In this document: positions 1 through 12,784 of the stretch, one piece after another
Layout: each line of letters opens with the position of its first letter
Numbering within the stretch: position 1 is the first letter of the stretch
DNA from: Bostrychus sinensis
Lineage: Eukaryota > Chordata > Actinopteri > Gobiiformes > Eleotridae
Direction: 5' to 3'
NCBI GenBank assembly: GCA_020698575.1
Contig: CM036255.1
Location: 18,280,501-18,344,500 of the forward strand
DNA length: 64,000 nucleotides
Made by a program: the position numbers and the translations under genes
The notes under the pieces: generated by a model
Told to the model about the DNA's origin: nothing
Databases searched by the model: none
Seen by the model: only the letters and a program-made list of their open reading frames with translations

Positions 1-2043
1 ATGGAAAAACATGCTACTGGAGGTCATTACTAATGAGCCATACTGTACATGCACTAGAACATTCTGTGTCAGCACAGGGCCTGGTGCCTGTGTGATATTG
101 GGCTGTTTACTTTTTATAGGAAGCTACTGTATTAGGGCTGCACTTTGCACTGTCAGAAAAAGTGTCCTATCAGTGCCTTGAATGAATATATAAAAAAGAC
201 CTGATTTAGCCTTGATTTCTCAACTTAGCCCTGGTTAAGCCTGGTTATAGTCCTGGTTTACTCTTTAGTGTTAATCACTTGACCCCGTTTTGACTAGTGA
301 ATGACCAGACTTGTATTTTTGCTTACATTTTTGCAAAAAGGATAGCCAAATATATAGTTTTTTTTCTGATATCTGCCTTAGTAGCTATGTGTTTAAAAGT
401 CTTTCCTCTTTGATTAATCAAGTGTCCTCTCTAACTCCGACCCACTTTGTTGCTCTTTTCTTTGTTTGCTCAGTAGTTGATAGCATTAAACAGTGAGTAA
501 TGACGAGTGACATCATCTGTGGCTCGGCTAGTGCCAACTAATTGGCCAGAGCGATTTGATTTCATTAGATGTTATTCCTTGAGGGTATTCCCTGTCCTCC
601 TCCGCCTCTGCCCGTGAAAGATATCTCTCATTGTTCTCGCTGAGCAGCATATTGCTTTTGTGTGGCATTTGTTTGGGCTTTATTATATTCATAGTGGGCA
701 CAAACAAACTGCATTCCCCGGCTGGTTGTAAACATTCCTGAAATTAGTGTTACTGATTTATGGCGTGTATGGTTAATCCCAAAGTGAATAATGTTAAAAA
801 CAGTGATTGTTGTTGAGTCGTGACTATCCCTGTTAAATGCTTTTATTTATAAGGTATTTCATAGTACCTTGAGGATATTACAAATGCAATATTGAACATT
901 AATGCTCTGCTTGATATGTGTTGCATAGGGAGAAATCCTGCAAAAATGCAACAATGGTTAAAAAATCAAGGCGTGATTATTTTTTTCCATTTCATTCCAC
1001 AAAAAATACACATACCAGACCATTTTATTTTTGCCACTCATGTCATTTCTTTGCTAGAAATGAAAGGAGCTTTGTATAAAAATGTGAAAATGGCCAAAAA
1101 AAGTACTACATTTGTTGTTGACTTTTCTTATTAAGTAGTCAGTTCTAGCCACATTAATCTCATTTAGTTTATTTTTTTTTCTGTTTACTTTAAATTCAAT
1201 TGGCTTTTCTTTTCTTTGCCAAGCTGTGGAGCCAAAACTCTAGCCAGTCCCAAGCCTGGATAAATGCAGAGCAGAGGGTTGCACCAGAAAGGGCATCTGG
1301 TGGAAATACCTGCCAGTACAGAGGTAAAGAGGTTTAAAGTATCTAGGTGGGGGTTTAGAAACATACCGTACTACACTACATATAGAGTCATCAGACTTCT
1401 AGCTTGTGCTTCATAACGTTACCCTCCTTTGTTCTGGCTTCTACAAAAGCCACTTTTTCTCAAGTGATGTAAAATGATTATAGTAATGGACCCTTCCTCC
1501 CAGTAGCACAGTCTCTCGGCTCACTCTCCTTCACACCACTCTCTCACTCACTCTGTTCTTGCTCTTGCGTGCATTAGCGCAGCCCCGGGGATGCCCTTGT
1601 GGTTTAATGCAATCACACCTTTGTTTGAAGTGCACGGAGACACTATAGAAACTACAGGGAAGATGCAGAGAGAGTCGTGGGTGGCTTCTGGTGGGAGTGT
1701 TCACTTCAGAGGTTAATGATCACCTGCAGACACACTGACAAGTCTTGTAAATGAGGTAATTTACAAGTTTGTGTCAGTCAAAAGAGATGTAGGTTTTATT
1801 CCAACAAATCCTATTACAGTCTTTATGTCATTGCAAGCATTTGTACCAAAATATCTATTCTAATGTTGTTCTTTCTTTTTGGCTCTTTCTTTCCGCAGTT
1901 GTATCATATGCTTTGTGTAGTGATTTGCGTATATTTGGTATAGGTTTTTTGTCAGATGCCCTTTCTGACGTAGCCCTCTCCATTTACAAAAGCTTGGGAC
2001 CAACACAAAGAAAACACTGGCTAGTTACTCTTTGTGGCTGGAT
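1..2043. other. No gene seen; one complex non-coding block
   Basis: No coding exon recognised. About 500-790 is high-complexity sequence with a FOX-type TGTAAACA and a CATTCC TEAD-type site (near 730-736) and could be a conserved element. 1480-1730 is similarly complex. Confidence 0.5.
1250..1330 (+). repeat. RTE-like LINE 3' tail fragment
   Basis: AAGCCTGGATAAATGCAGAG, then GGGTTGCACCAGAAAGGGCA and CTGGTGGAAATACCTGCC. Confidence 0.5.
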
Positions 2044-2260
2044 TAACGGCAGTAGCTCAGGAGGTAGAGCAGGTCATCCACTAACCATACGGTTGGCGGT
2101 TAAATCCCCACTACTCCCAGTTCATACTATCATTGTGTCCTTGGACAAGACACTTCACCCACTTTACGTCTGTGTCTGATTGTGATGGTGTGGTTAGCGG
2201 TGGTCGAAGAGGCTGTTGGTGGTACAGTATGACTTCCATGTTTCTGTCAGCTCGATTGTT
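2044..2260 (+). repeat. tRNA-derived SINE
   Basis: Pol III A-box-like TAGCTCAGGAGG (2052-2063) and B-box-like GGTTAAATCCC, followed by the TCCTTGGACAAGACACTTCA body known from many percomorph SINEs. An open frame overlapping it is not a gene. Confidence 0.75.
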
Positions 2261-2629
2261 CTAAAATAGTTATGACTTTACAATGACACTTTCCCACATT
2301 CGCAGTTCAGCTCAGTTCAGCACTTGAGCTTTTAGTGAGATGAATGGGGGTGGCCTTTGTGGCGCCTGGGAAGTCCTTATTCTGAGACCTATACAGAGTT
2401 TATTGCTTTTACAACTAGACTGTATGATAAAGTGGCATCATCCTGGCCACCCACTCACCCCTCCCGCTGTCCCTCCTGGCGCTACTCTGACTGTGGTCAC
2501 AGTTATCTTGTTCATCCAACTTTTCTCTCTCTTAAGGGCAGCAAAGTGGTGTCTTTTTACTTTTCTTCTTCATTCACTTTGTTTTGACATGGTTGTACAG
2601 TAAATCTGTACTGAACTGCAGTAAAATAA

Positions 2630-3089
2630 CTAGATACCTTTTCTAATTTACTCAAGTACTTTAGAAGAAAATGAAAAGAAATTCTAAAGCATACTTTTTA
2701 CTTTTTAATGTCTAAATGGTTAAACTTTTTTTTTTTCTTACCTTGGTGGCAAAGTGGGTAGTACTAGTAGTATTAGAGTGTATAAGTAGTCGCAGCAGTT
2801 AGTAGTGGTAGTAATGTTATTTGTAGGCTAGTACTGGTAATAGTTTTAGCAGTAATAGCTGTAATAATACTGGTGGTATTAGTAGTACTATGTAATATTA
2901 TGTAGTATTATTTGTGCTGAGACGTCTTTCCACTTCAGCCACTACCACTTTATTAAATACTTTTTTAAAACTTTTACTCAGTTATCAACTGTGGAGGGAA
3001 CTTTTACTTCTACTTGAGTAAAATGCATTTATTTGCAATAAGAGTATTTTTACTTGAGTACAGAGTTTGTGTACTTTTTCCACCTCTGT
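2630..3089. repeat. CAGAGGTGG/GTA short-element family copy
   Basis: Holds TTGGTGGCAAAGTGGG, a degenerate GTA/TAG repeat core (about 2758-2900), then TTTTACTTGAGTACAGAG and the end TTTTTCCACCTCTG. The same architecture recurs many times in this window. Confidence 0.7.
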
Positions 3090-3535
3090 CCATCTGTATT
3101 AATTATCTTGGTAACAGGTGGTGTGGACAAAAGGTTGAACTTAACTGGTATTAAAAGTACAGTGGGTACATTTTTGAAGCTTTGGACCATTACTCCTCCC
3201 CTGTGCGTACCAGACTATTGTGAAGTTGTGAAGAGTAGACTGTACAGCAGCCCTGATGGATGTCCACTTATCACTGCTCCTATAGACTATCCACTTAAGC
3301 TCCTCCACTGAAGGCTTTTATGAGTGAAGAGGTGGTCTGTGCTAATAGCCCATTGAGCTAAGCTAGTTTCCCTTTACTTGTTGGAGAATAGAAGGGAACT
3401 TTGGCTGTAGCCTGCTATGTGAATGCATTGTATCCTTACATGAAAGAGACCAGTACATCATATTTCTATTTTTTGATACCCCACAGTCTTTTGGGCACTA
3501 TTTTGGATTTACATGTTCATAATATGCATAATTGA

Positions 3536-3735
3536 AAGAACATAGTTTTTGGTGTGGATCTGGAACACCTTCTGGATTCAGGATTTTTTTTTTTTTTCAA
3601 GAATTCTGTACCATCGCATGATAATGCCAAAAATACTCACCAAATGCTTACTCCAGCCAGAAGGGGTCAGTAAAGGAACATGAGTTGATTACTTTCAAGA
3701 AATCCTTGATGTGCTCCATATCCACACCAAAAAAC
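3536..3735 (+). repeat. Family with tRNA-like unit, body fragment
   Basis: GGTGTGGATCTGGAACACCT then CCAAAAATACTC and CCAGCCAGAAGGGGTCAGTA AAGGAACA. The same blocks recur at 20.45, 21.22, 36.96 and 50.4 kb. Confidence 0.55.
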
Positions 3736-6539
3736 TTGCTTCCTTAGCTCATTTCTTCACATCAAAATGCAAACAGTAGATTTTGAGTTATGTTGTTAAC
3801 AAACAAACCAATACACCAACAACTAAAACATAACTTCTTTAATTGAGGTAAAAATATGCAAAGAAACCATTAGAGACATATGTATACATATGTATTGTGT
3901 TATAATGAACCATTCCCAGAAGCCATTTAAAAGTGGCGATATAGAAAGCCACGTTTAGAGATAAATTGTCTTGTCAGATATATTAATCATTAGTATAAAT
4001 TGTGATTAGAGTGGAGCTGAGTGCCAGTTTGAACTATTCATCATGACTGTATGTTTACCTGCTTTAGGAGGTAGGAGGGAGCTGTGCCTCTGTCTTGATT
4101 GTGCCAAGAAACCACACAGTGTTTTCTCACCACGACTGGAATAACCCCTGAGCGCTGTGAAGGCACCCGCAGCTGTGACTGCGCTTGTGTGTGTGTTTGT
4201 GTGTATTTGTGTAGAGTTGTGTGTGGTCGTGCGGAGGTGTCTGTGAGAATTTTGCTTGACAGAAAAAGGATTACATAACATTGATGCCTGCTGCTCCGGG
4301 TCACTGTAAAGAGTACACACATGTAAATCATTACAAGTAGTGCTGTAGCTGCACGTAGGCTCAGATACACTACTAATGTTAGTCCTGCTTTTTCTGGTCG
4401 CTTTGACCCAGTAATTATGATGCAGATGTAGTAAAGGGAGGGCTAGACATGTCTAAAGACCTAAATCAAACATGCTTAAAGAATTTAGCTAGCAATCCAA
4501 ATTATATTTTTTCTCTTCTATAAAAGGAATTACTGAAGCTTGGTCCTTGTCAATTCATGTTTAATTTCCAGAAGAAAGAACAAATGGACACAGGATGCAA
4601 GGGGCCCAGAATAAAGAATGCTTCTGGATTAATGCAATTGAAAAAATATTCAACCAATCAGAAAAACAAAACATCTCTTAAAGCCCGCCCACTTTTATAT
4701 ATATTGTTATGATTGGTCAGTTTCTGGCTAATAGTGGTTTAAAAAAAACAAAAAACAATTGTGAGGTATTGCAATTTGTTGACTTAAAAGGATGCACATT
4801 GAGAGTAAGTGTGCACTTTTTGTGAATTGTGAAGAATTTACAAAGACATAATTGCTTGTGCCATGTTTTGTACTAAATTAAAAATAGATCAATGAATTTG
4901 CAACTATTCCGTGCCATTGAACTTTTGTATATAATCACCTGAGTACATCTGGGTTTCTTTGATTAAGCTTTAAGATAACACAGTATTTTTTTTTTAAATT
5001 CTGGAAATACCTCAGTGCCAAACAGTGTATGCAAATCTGTGTTACATTGAGTGAAATGACATATGCACTCCTACACTCACAGAGCTCCATCTGTGTGCTT
5101 GTGTTCGCAGTATTGACTGAAGCAGACTGAAGCTTTGTGCAAGAATGTATTTTTAAACTGCGCTTTTAGTGTGTGAGCCGGTGCCATTATCAAACAGAAA
5201 AGTACTGGGCCTGTATACAGAGAAAAAGACCTATTATATAAAGATGTAATGAAGCCTATTTCTCAGGCCCTCGCTCCTCTCACTGCACCAGCTGTACTAA
5301 TGAATCCACATTAATCCTTTAATAGAAATCCATGTCTTCGAGATGGAGGAGCTGTACCCGGACACACACACACACGCGCACACACACACACACACACACA
5401 TACTACATACACACTACATGCACACACTTGCTATATTCAGAGAACAAGCCTTAATTGGGATTTATGCTTATCACAGGCATTGTTTTACTGCAGAAACTAT
5501 AGCTTTAAATGCTGTCTAAATTCTACCTGTGAACTGCAGTTAGCCATCAATTGACCAAAACCTCCAAAAACATTGGCTAAGGCAGAATCACTGGGTTGAA
5601 CTTCCTGCAGTTTAGCTAGTAAGCATCTTGTGCTTCAGATAACAAGACACTTGAAAATCAATTTTGTAAAAGACGAGGCAATCTGTAAAATGTAAACAAA
5701 AACAGAATGCCATTGTTTGAAAATCTCTTATTTACAATTGGGATTGTATTAAAATAAAATCTTACATACCATTAGAAATACAGTGCAATTAGCCTTTTAC
5801 CTGAATATCTGTGGTGGCCCCAGCAGCCCAGCCTTTGCAAGCATGTTTCTAAGTTTACTTCAGGACTATTTACCAGTGATCTGTGGTGTATCAGAAAAGA
5901 CTGCTCTTTTTTTAATTGTAGATCTAGATTTATGCTGCAGTCTGCACCTAGACTTGAGAGGATGAGTGAGCAGAATTCAGTGTGTCTTTTGGAGGATGCT
6001 GAAGTTCAGTCTGGGCACTGATTCTTTCCCAAATGAAGCAGCAGTTGGTGAATTATTGAAAGACCTTCCCTCTTTTCTCCACTACTTCCTTCCTCTTTAG
6101 ATCCATCTTTTTCTCACATACTCTCTCTCTCTTAGTGTTTTATTGTCCTCTGTTTAAAGGGTGGAGCAGATTGATTTGATTTGCAGTAGTTCAGTGTGTG
6201 CGATTTGACTGATGTTGCTTAATCCAGTGCTGTCCTCGGGGAGAGATTTGGCCTGAATTACAGACCGCTATAACTGTGTTGAAAGTCTCCTGTGCATTGA
6301 GACTGTCGTTATTTACTGCTGTGTGTCGTCTCCAATCCTTTACTGGCCACCGGTCTCCACCCTGCACTGCAATAGCAAGCACAAAAGTCCTTTTTTAACT
6401 GTAGTTACATCACTCTAACTGTACTACTTAGGAACTATGTTTACACTGGCCTCAGAAGTGGCCCATATCAGATTTGGTCAGATAAGATTAGTTTGTGAAG
6501 GATTAGTGTGAACGGGTCACAGTTGATCACTTCCCCAAG
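3736..6539. other. No gene seen
   Basis: AT-rich. About 5150-5345 is non-repetitive with homeobox-type TAAT cores and may be conserved. Small overlapping frames at about 4006-4370 lie across a GT-rich tract and are not supported. Confidence 0.5.
5361..5402. repeat. CA microsatellite
   Basis: (CA)n with one CGCG interruption. Confidence 0.95.
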
Positions 6540-6852
6540 GTCTTAAAAGTATTTGAAAAGTATTAAATTTGAAAGTGTCAAAGTTAAGGAGGTAGTAATT
6601 GTAAAAGTTTAGTAGTAGTGCAAGTAATAGTAATAGTAGTAGTAGTTGAAGTTAGAAGAAGCAGCAGCAGTAGCAGTAGAAACAGTAGTAATAGTAGCAG
6701 TAAATGCTTTCTAATAAAATAACTTTTCACTCACCTTTTTACTTACTATTCAATTTGTTGATCACTTGTACTTCAATTTGAGTAATATTATTTGCAGTAG
6801 CAAAAACAGTACTTTTACTTGAGTACAGATTTTGAGTATTTTTCCACCTTTG
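6540..6852. repeat. CAGAGGTGG/GTA short-element family copy
   Basis: GTA/GCA core (about 6590-6705), then AGTACTTTTACTTGAGTACA and the end TTTTTCCACCTTTG. Confidence 0.65.
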
Positions 6853-7825
6853 ATACACAGATGCTAACAAATTTTGACATCTATGCCTAAGTCTCTCAAG
6901 TCATGACACTTTTCCTAATGTTGCGTTTCGATCTGGGCCACTTTTTCCCTTGTGTGAACATAGACACAACAGTCTGAGAATCCAGTGGCTTGGTATCACT
7001 TGGAAGCAGACCATACGCCGGCCTTTGCTAATGACCCATCAGCACTGCCTGACATGTCACGAGTGATGGGAAAATACTTGCACAAATTCGTCTCTTGTTC
7101 AGGTCGTTTATTACCTCGGGGTTATCGCTGACAGCGCCGGTGCCCTGAGCTTTCTCACACACTGATAGATAAGGACCCAGAAAATGGCCATAGTCTGGTT
7201 TAAGGTGGTCTGGTTCAGTGTCATGTATCTATACTTCCTGCCAGGTCACACAAACCTGAGTGTGGTATGATGAAAGGATATTGTGGTCTAGCGCTGGCAG
7301 GACGAGCGAGTTATATCATGTTTTTACAGCAGAGGTTGATGAATGGTGCTCTTAATGCATGCTCTACAAGGAGCAAACGCTATGCTGGGAATGTTAAATA
7401 GCCATTGTGTCTTAGGCTGATGTTTTATTCTTTAAGAGTACTGCTACCTATGGCTTTGATCAGACCATATAGATGGACAATACAGTATATAACAAACAGG
7501 TTAAGCAGATTCCCTACATGTGCTTTAAGTGACTAGTGAGATTAAAAGCTAGGTTAATGTACATGGCTTATTTCAGGGCTTCTTTAAAACATTTAGTTGA
7601 GGAGCCACAACATTATATTATGTGGTTAAATGGTGTCTTAAACCTCCCTTTCACTTTGCTGTCCCAAGATACACTGGTATGTTTAGTAGTATAGTTTTAC
7701 CAATGTTACTGTAGCTGTGTCAGTCTGCATCACTGCTTTGCAATTTTTTTAAATCTGAATTTGGCCCATCTTTGAAAGGGTTAACAGTTCTCGTACAATT
7801 CCTCATAGTTTTTGTATAGAGGATG
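6853..7825. other. No gene seen; candidate conserved element
   Basis: About 7010-7180 has clustered CpGs and no repeat similarity in this window; the remainder is AT-rich. Confidence 0.45.
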
Positions 7826-8066
7826 GTGCATGGTGGCAGAGTGGTTAGCAATCCCTCTCTCTGTGTGGAGGATGGATGTCCTCACAAATTATCATGAGTT
7901 GGGGCACTCCAGATTCCCTACACTACCCAGAGACATCAAAATGGCCCCTATATGAATGTGAGACTCTATGTTGGGTGTACCCTGCCTCAGGCCCATAGTT
8001 GCTAAGATTGGCTCCCTTCACCCATAACCCCTAGTGGGAATAAGTGAAAGAAAATCAATGTTTTTA
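7826..8066 (+). repeat. tRNA-headed SINE with common fish core
   Basis: A-box-like TGGCAGAGTGGTTAGC, then GAATGTGAGACTCTATGTTG and GGTGTACCCTGCCTCAGGCC to CCCCTAGTGGGAATAAGTG. Related fragments sit at 18945-19000, 19820-19990, 28965-29095 (inverse) and 39090-39360 (inverse). Confidence 0.65.
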
Positions 8067-8509
8067 TAGCTCATGTTACTGTTCTGTTTTTATTATTGAT
8101 ATGAAAGTGGTCTAGGCTCACTAGCTACAAGCTTTTCTGGTCAAAAATAATCCAGTGAACTCATACTTAGTCTGGTTTTGGTCAAAGATAAATCTGCCTT
8201 ACAAAGATACGTGCTTACATGAATGTTTTACTTTTTTTGTTTCCGCTTGTTTTTCTTCCCATAACCTCTCCAGACCTGTGTGTGTGTCTGCTCTGTGGTT
8301 TTAAATAAGGGACAGATCCAAAAGGCATGTAAGCATTGTACACACTCCCACAAGTGTACTCTCTTCGAGTGTAGTACAGCCACTCTCTAGCCTCATTACT
8401 CCAGCCCCTGGGATTTCTGTTGGGACTGTTTCCTGTTTAGTGTTAGAGAGGAAGTTGTGGAGATGCAGTATGACAACAGCAGAGGTCTTCCTGTGAATGA
8501 CTTTCACAC

Positions 8510-9269
8510 ACTTTTACTCAAGAATTAAAGTATTTTTTGACCCCAGTGGAAAAGGGGCGTAGTTGTAGTAGTAGTAGTAGTAGTAGTAGTAGCAGTAGCA
8601 GCAGCAGTAGTAGTAGAAGAAGAAGAAGAACAAGTAACACTAATAGTAATGTGATAGTAGTGGTAGTAGTAGCATTATTAGCATTAGTATGCACAGCGAT
8701 TGTATTAAAAGTAGTAACAATAATTGTAGTAATAGTAGTGGTCGTAAGTATTTTTGAAAAGTAACTAGCTAACCAACTAGCTTTTTTGACCCCATTGGAA
8801 AAGTGGGTAGTAATAGTTGTAGGTGTGGTGAGGGTATTAGTAGTATTAGTATTAAGAGCAGTAGTTGTACTAGTAGCAGAGGTAGTAGTAAAAGAATAAG
8901 TAATATTTATGACAGTAGTTGTAGTAGTAGCACTCTTGTAGTAATAGTAATAGCGGTAGTAAGTAATTATTGAGTCCTCTGGCAAAGAGGGTTGTAAATG
9001 TAGTGGCAGTGGGGGTAGTAGTAGTAGTAGTAGTAACAAAAGAAGTAGTAGTACCAGTAATAGCAGTGGTAATAGAAGTAGTAGATAAACAAGTAATGAT
9101 AGCAGTAGTGATAATAGTAATAGTATACACATCATTAGTAGTATTAGTAGTAAACTTCAACACTTATTTGCTTTTGAATCATAATTGTGTTCAGTACTTG
9201 AGTAATATTTTTTTTTTAGGTAACAGTACTTCACTTGAGTTTAGGTTGTGAGTACCTGTCCCACCTCTG
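8510..9269. repeat. Long GTA-repeat tract of the same element family
   Basis: About 620 bp of interrupted GTA/TAG repeat with the purest part at 8561-8632, and the end TGTCCCACCTCTG. The unit TTGACCCCA-TGGAAAAG occurs twice (about 8537 and 8788), suggesting two copies or an internal duplication. Frames of poly-Ser, -Val, -Thr or -Leu arise on both strands and are not genes. Confidence 0.8.
8561..8632. repeat. GTA/GCA/GAA trinucleotide microsatellite
   Basis: About ten GTA units grading into GCA and GAA units, inside the long GTA tract. Confidence 0.9.
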
Positions 9270-10664
9270 CAGTTGTGCATAATCAGCCACGAGCTGTGTA
9301 TGCAGGTGTGTGAGAGTATAAAAAGTAGCACCTTGAGTTTTCCAGTGGTGAAAGATGTGAGAAGGTGTTACAGTTCTTCTTGTTAGACGATATATATCAC
9401 CCACATAGTTTACTAATTAGCAGATAATAATTTTTATTTCATTCAGTGCATTCACAGCTAGGGTTGCCTTTAAGAACTTGTGTAGTGTGATAAGACATGG
9501 ATCTTTGTCGCTTGTGTTGAACTATATAATATTAATGTCTAGGAAATAATGAATGGTGATAAGATAGGTGATAGCTTTTACTTCTGAGGCAGGATTTGTG
9601 ACTTCCTTTTGAGGTGTGAACTCCTGATTTAACCACAGGCAATTTGATTTCTTTTTTACACGTTTAACATGTATGGCTTTGCACATACTCTTTGTGCTGC
9701 TTAGATTTTCAAAAAGAACCCAAAGTAACACAGAGAAAAAATGCATACTCTTCTCAGCGAGGTCGCTGGCCACCACACTGGGAATCTAACCCACAATCTT
9801 CTTGTTGTGAGGCACTATGCACCACACAGCTGCAATAATACAAAACAGTTGACAACAGAAACATAATTCTCATAACCTGATCAATTGACTTTTTAAAATC
9901 GTTTGATCCCTTTTCTCTGTCAGACATATTCATTAGTCTAAGGCCAGAGGAATCCAGAAATACGATGTACCAATGGGAGAAATACATAGATGATTGCTGT
10001 AGCAGGTAGTTACAAAGGTTTCTAAGGTAATTTGTCTGACTCTGATATATGCAGTGGGAAAATATGTAACGCTGACATCCTTAAAATAGACTGGAAAGCC
10101 ATGCTTTTGTTCACCATAGCAACAGTTCACTGTTGAGCACTGACTGGAGTTGATGGAGTTCATTCTGAGCATCTTATTTGTGTGTGTCTTCAGCGTACAT
10201 CCTGCTTTCTCTGTGTGTCTTTGTGGACAAGAAGTTTGAAGAAGTTGTTTGTTTGTTTGAATCAATTTCCATGGAAACTGAAAAATTAAAGGCTCCTGCT
10301 AAATCTCAAAATGAAGTTTTTATTTAGCTATGACAGAGTTGTGTGAGTACATGCATCTATCTTTGTGATAACAGTTCAGTGGAAATATGTGTGCTTTGTT
10401 ATGGCACACACAGTTAATACAATCACTACACAAGCTTGTCCTCTATTAGCTTCCTTTCATGCATCATGGACTAACCTACTGTAGATGATGCCGGATCTAT
10501 TTGTGGCTGCGGGCTGGACACAAACATTCACAGACAGAGCAGAGCGAGGCATGGCAGGGGTTGCATCTCTGCAGATGGCAGGAGCCGCCCACACGCTGCC
10601 AGTTGTTATACAATATGTATTGTATAACAGTGAGGAGCAACAGGCCCCCTCCCAGAGCTCTTAT
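9270..10664. other. No gene seen
   Basis: Ordinary AT-rich sequence. 9755-9830 resembles an inverse tRNA-like SINE end (CTGGCCACCACACTGGGAAT, GAGGCACTATGCACCAC). Open frames here are short and unsupported. Confidence 0.45.
10605..10628. repeat. 24-bp perfect palindrome
   Basis: GTTATACAATA-TG-TATTGTATAAC: 11-bp arms and a 2-nt centre, in mixed-composition sequence. Confidence 0.8.
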
Positions 10665-10783
10665 ACTTTTACAGTGAGTGGAGCGTGTGTGGAGATGATG
10701 TCTGGCAGCAGCTCTCTGACTCATATCAAACATGAATCTGGATACAGTATAGATTTACTCACTACCAGAGACATCCAACAGTG
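10665..10783. repeat. Local duplication copy 1
   Basis: Shares GATGATGTCTGGCAGCA, CTCTCTGACTCATATCAAAC and ACTCACTACCAGAGA with 11263-11379, in the same order and orientation, about 600 bp apart. One GTA-type element lies between them. Confidence 0.75.
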
Positions 10784-10859
10784 ACAACAGCAGAGGTCTT
10801 TCACGCAAACTTTACTTTTCTACAGTCATTATAGCATTGTAGTGGTGCCACTTTCTATA

Positions 10860-11215
10860 CCAGGATTCTTTTTGAGTAAATTTTCTATTACATACTTTTA
10901 CTAAAGTTTTTTTTTTTTTTTTTACTTTTACTTGAATGTAATTGATTGTAACTAAATGAGTGAAATATTTTTATCTAAGTAGCAAAGTGGGTAGTAGTAG
11001 TAGTAGTTGTAATAGTAGTTGTAGAGGGAAGTAATAATAGTAATAGTATTAGAAGTAGCACTTGTAACTGTACTAGTGGGACACATAGTAGCAGCACTAG
11101 TAATTGTAGTAGTAGTGGTAGTAGCAGTAGGTAGTTCCTACAATTCTACTCAAGTAAATTTTGCATTTTTACTTTTACTCAAGTAATAATTTTGTTCAGG
11201 ACCTTTAACTGAGAA
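10860..11215. repeat. CAGAGGTGG/GTA short-element family copy
   Basis: TTTTTGAGTAAATTTTC, then GTAGCAAAGTGGG and a GTA core (10990-11130), then TTTTTACTTTTACTCAAGTA. Confidence 0.65.
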
Positions 11216-11262
11216 ATAGTATTTTTAAATAATTTGCATTCTATAAAACTGGACTCCCTCTT

Positions 11263-11379
11263 TCACAGTGAAGTAATATGTGTAGATGATGTCTGGCAGC
11301 ATTTCTCTGACTCATATCAAACATAAATATGGCCACAGTGCATCTACACTACTCACTACCAGAGAGAAATCTAACAAAG
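11263..11379. repeat. Local duplication copy 2
   Basis: Direct-repeat partner of 10665-10783. Confidence 0.75.
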
Positions 11380-11740
11380 GCTTGTGAGACACTTAACACT
11401 GGGAGTATCCTGATATCACAGTCAGCAAACTGTCACTTACCCAGACTACAGCTTGATCAGGGAGTGCTTCTGTAACCAGGCATGCAGCCAGTGAGATGCT
11501 TAATCAATTTGCCTGTTAGCCACTTAAAAAGCCTGTGTAAGACATTGGACAGCTGTGGAGTAGAAACACACTGGGCCTGCTATACAGCTGTGCAATCACA
11601 TGGCAGTCAGTAATTTCAGACAATTTAATTTCAAAATGCTAATTATGTGTTAATTTTCACTTTTGGACAACTGACTGATAGAAACATTCAGGTTTGTATG
11701 AGAAATGTTCCAAGGTCTGATCAGTGACTTGCAGAGGGGG

Positions 11741-12227
11741 GAAAGGTACTCTAGTAAAAGTACTGTTACTGCAAAATAATATTGCTCGATTGGAAGGAAA
11801 AGTACTCAACAAAATCATCACTTAAGGTTTTACTAAAAGTATTGAGTGTCAAGTCTTTCAGTACTGCCAAGTCAAGCACTACTGCCATCACTAAAGCACT
11901 AAAAAAATTACTACTGCTACTATTACACTGGTACTACCAATTATGAAAGTGTTACAACTACTAATACCACCATTACTACTACTACTTGTACTACTACCAC
12001 TGCTACTATTACAACAACTACTGGTATTACCCACTTTGCCAACAACAAACTCTCATTTAGAGGGTTTACAAATTTACTTTGGTCAAAAAGTAAAAACTTT
12101 CCTAATTAATGTATTCAAATAAAAGTCAGTTGCAAAATTTATTAAGAAAGTACATATTCTTAAAAAACAGAACAAAAAAACAATTACTTAAATTACATGA
12201 GTAAAAGTATTTAGTTACTTTCCAGCT
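11741..12227. repeat. Fuller copy of the CAGAGGTGG/GTA element
   Basis: Starts CAGAGGGGGGAAAGGTACTC, contains a TAC/ACT core (about 11895-12030), and ends AGTTACTTTCCAGCTCTG. Flanks GTGACTTG and ATAACTTA agree at 5 of 8, as for an old 8-bp target duplication. Confidence 0.65.
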
Positions 12228-12507
12228 CTGATAACTTACGTAAGGGATGAAGATGTACCACTCTATAGTTTCTCTGTTTTCTCTTGGATAACATTATTCT
12301 AAAACATATAAAAGTGAAAGTCATGTTGAAAGCATAACAAAAGCGCTTTTCTCTACAGTCTGACTTTAATATAGTAAATCTAGTCTGGCACGCTCCGAGC
12401 CACTGTTAAACATGCCTCGTCTCTTTCTACTGTGAAGTGAGTTCAGTGTGAGCGAGCCCACATCGCCATGTGATGATGTAATGAGAGTGAACCATGGAAT
12501 CCCCTTA

Positions 12508-12575
12508 ACACACACACACACACACACGCACACACACACAAAACACACACACACAAAACATAAAACACACAGTTT
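12508..12575. repeat. CA microsatellite, interrupted
   Basis: (CA)n with AAA interruptions; produces mirrored cysteine/valine and threonine/histidine frames that are not genes. Confidence 0.95.
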
Positions 12576-12784
12576 CATCCTCTGTAGAGGCTTAGCAGGT
12601 ACCTCCTCATTTACTTTGCTGCAAAGATTTTCACCTTTTTATGTTTTAAGCAACAAAACGTCCATGTTCTCACGCCTGCTTAATAGTGTTTCATTTAGAT
12701 TTGTGCTACAAAGACAGGACAATAACAAGTAAATTTATAATAATTAGAAGCACTAGAAGAGAGCAGACCTGTCCCCAAGGCATT

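Noticed and set aside
4006..4370. Two overlapping - strand frames of 104 and 109 codons
   Set aside because: Cross a GT microsatellite-like tract; neither shows a domain or exon signals.
8518..9163. Long overlapping frames on both strands (poly-Leu, poly-Thr, poly-Ser, poly-Val)
   Set aside because: All are products of the GTA/TAG trinucleotide tract; no normal protein composition or splice signals.
12508..12575. Possible CRISPR-like regular repeat
   Set aside because: Simple CA microsatellite without spacers; vertebrate DNA.
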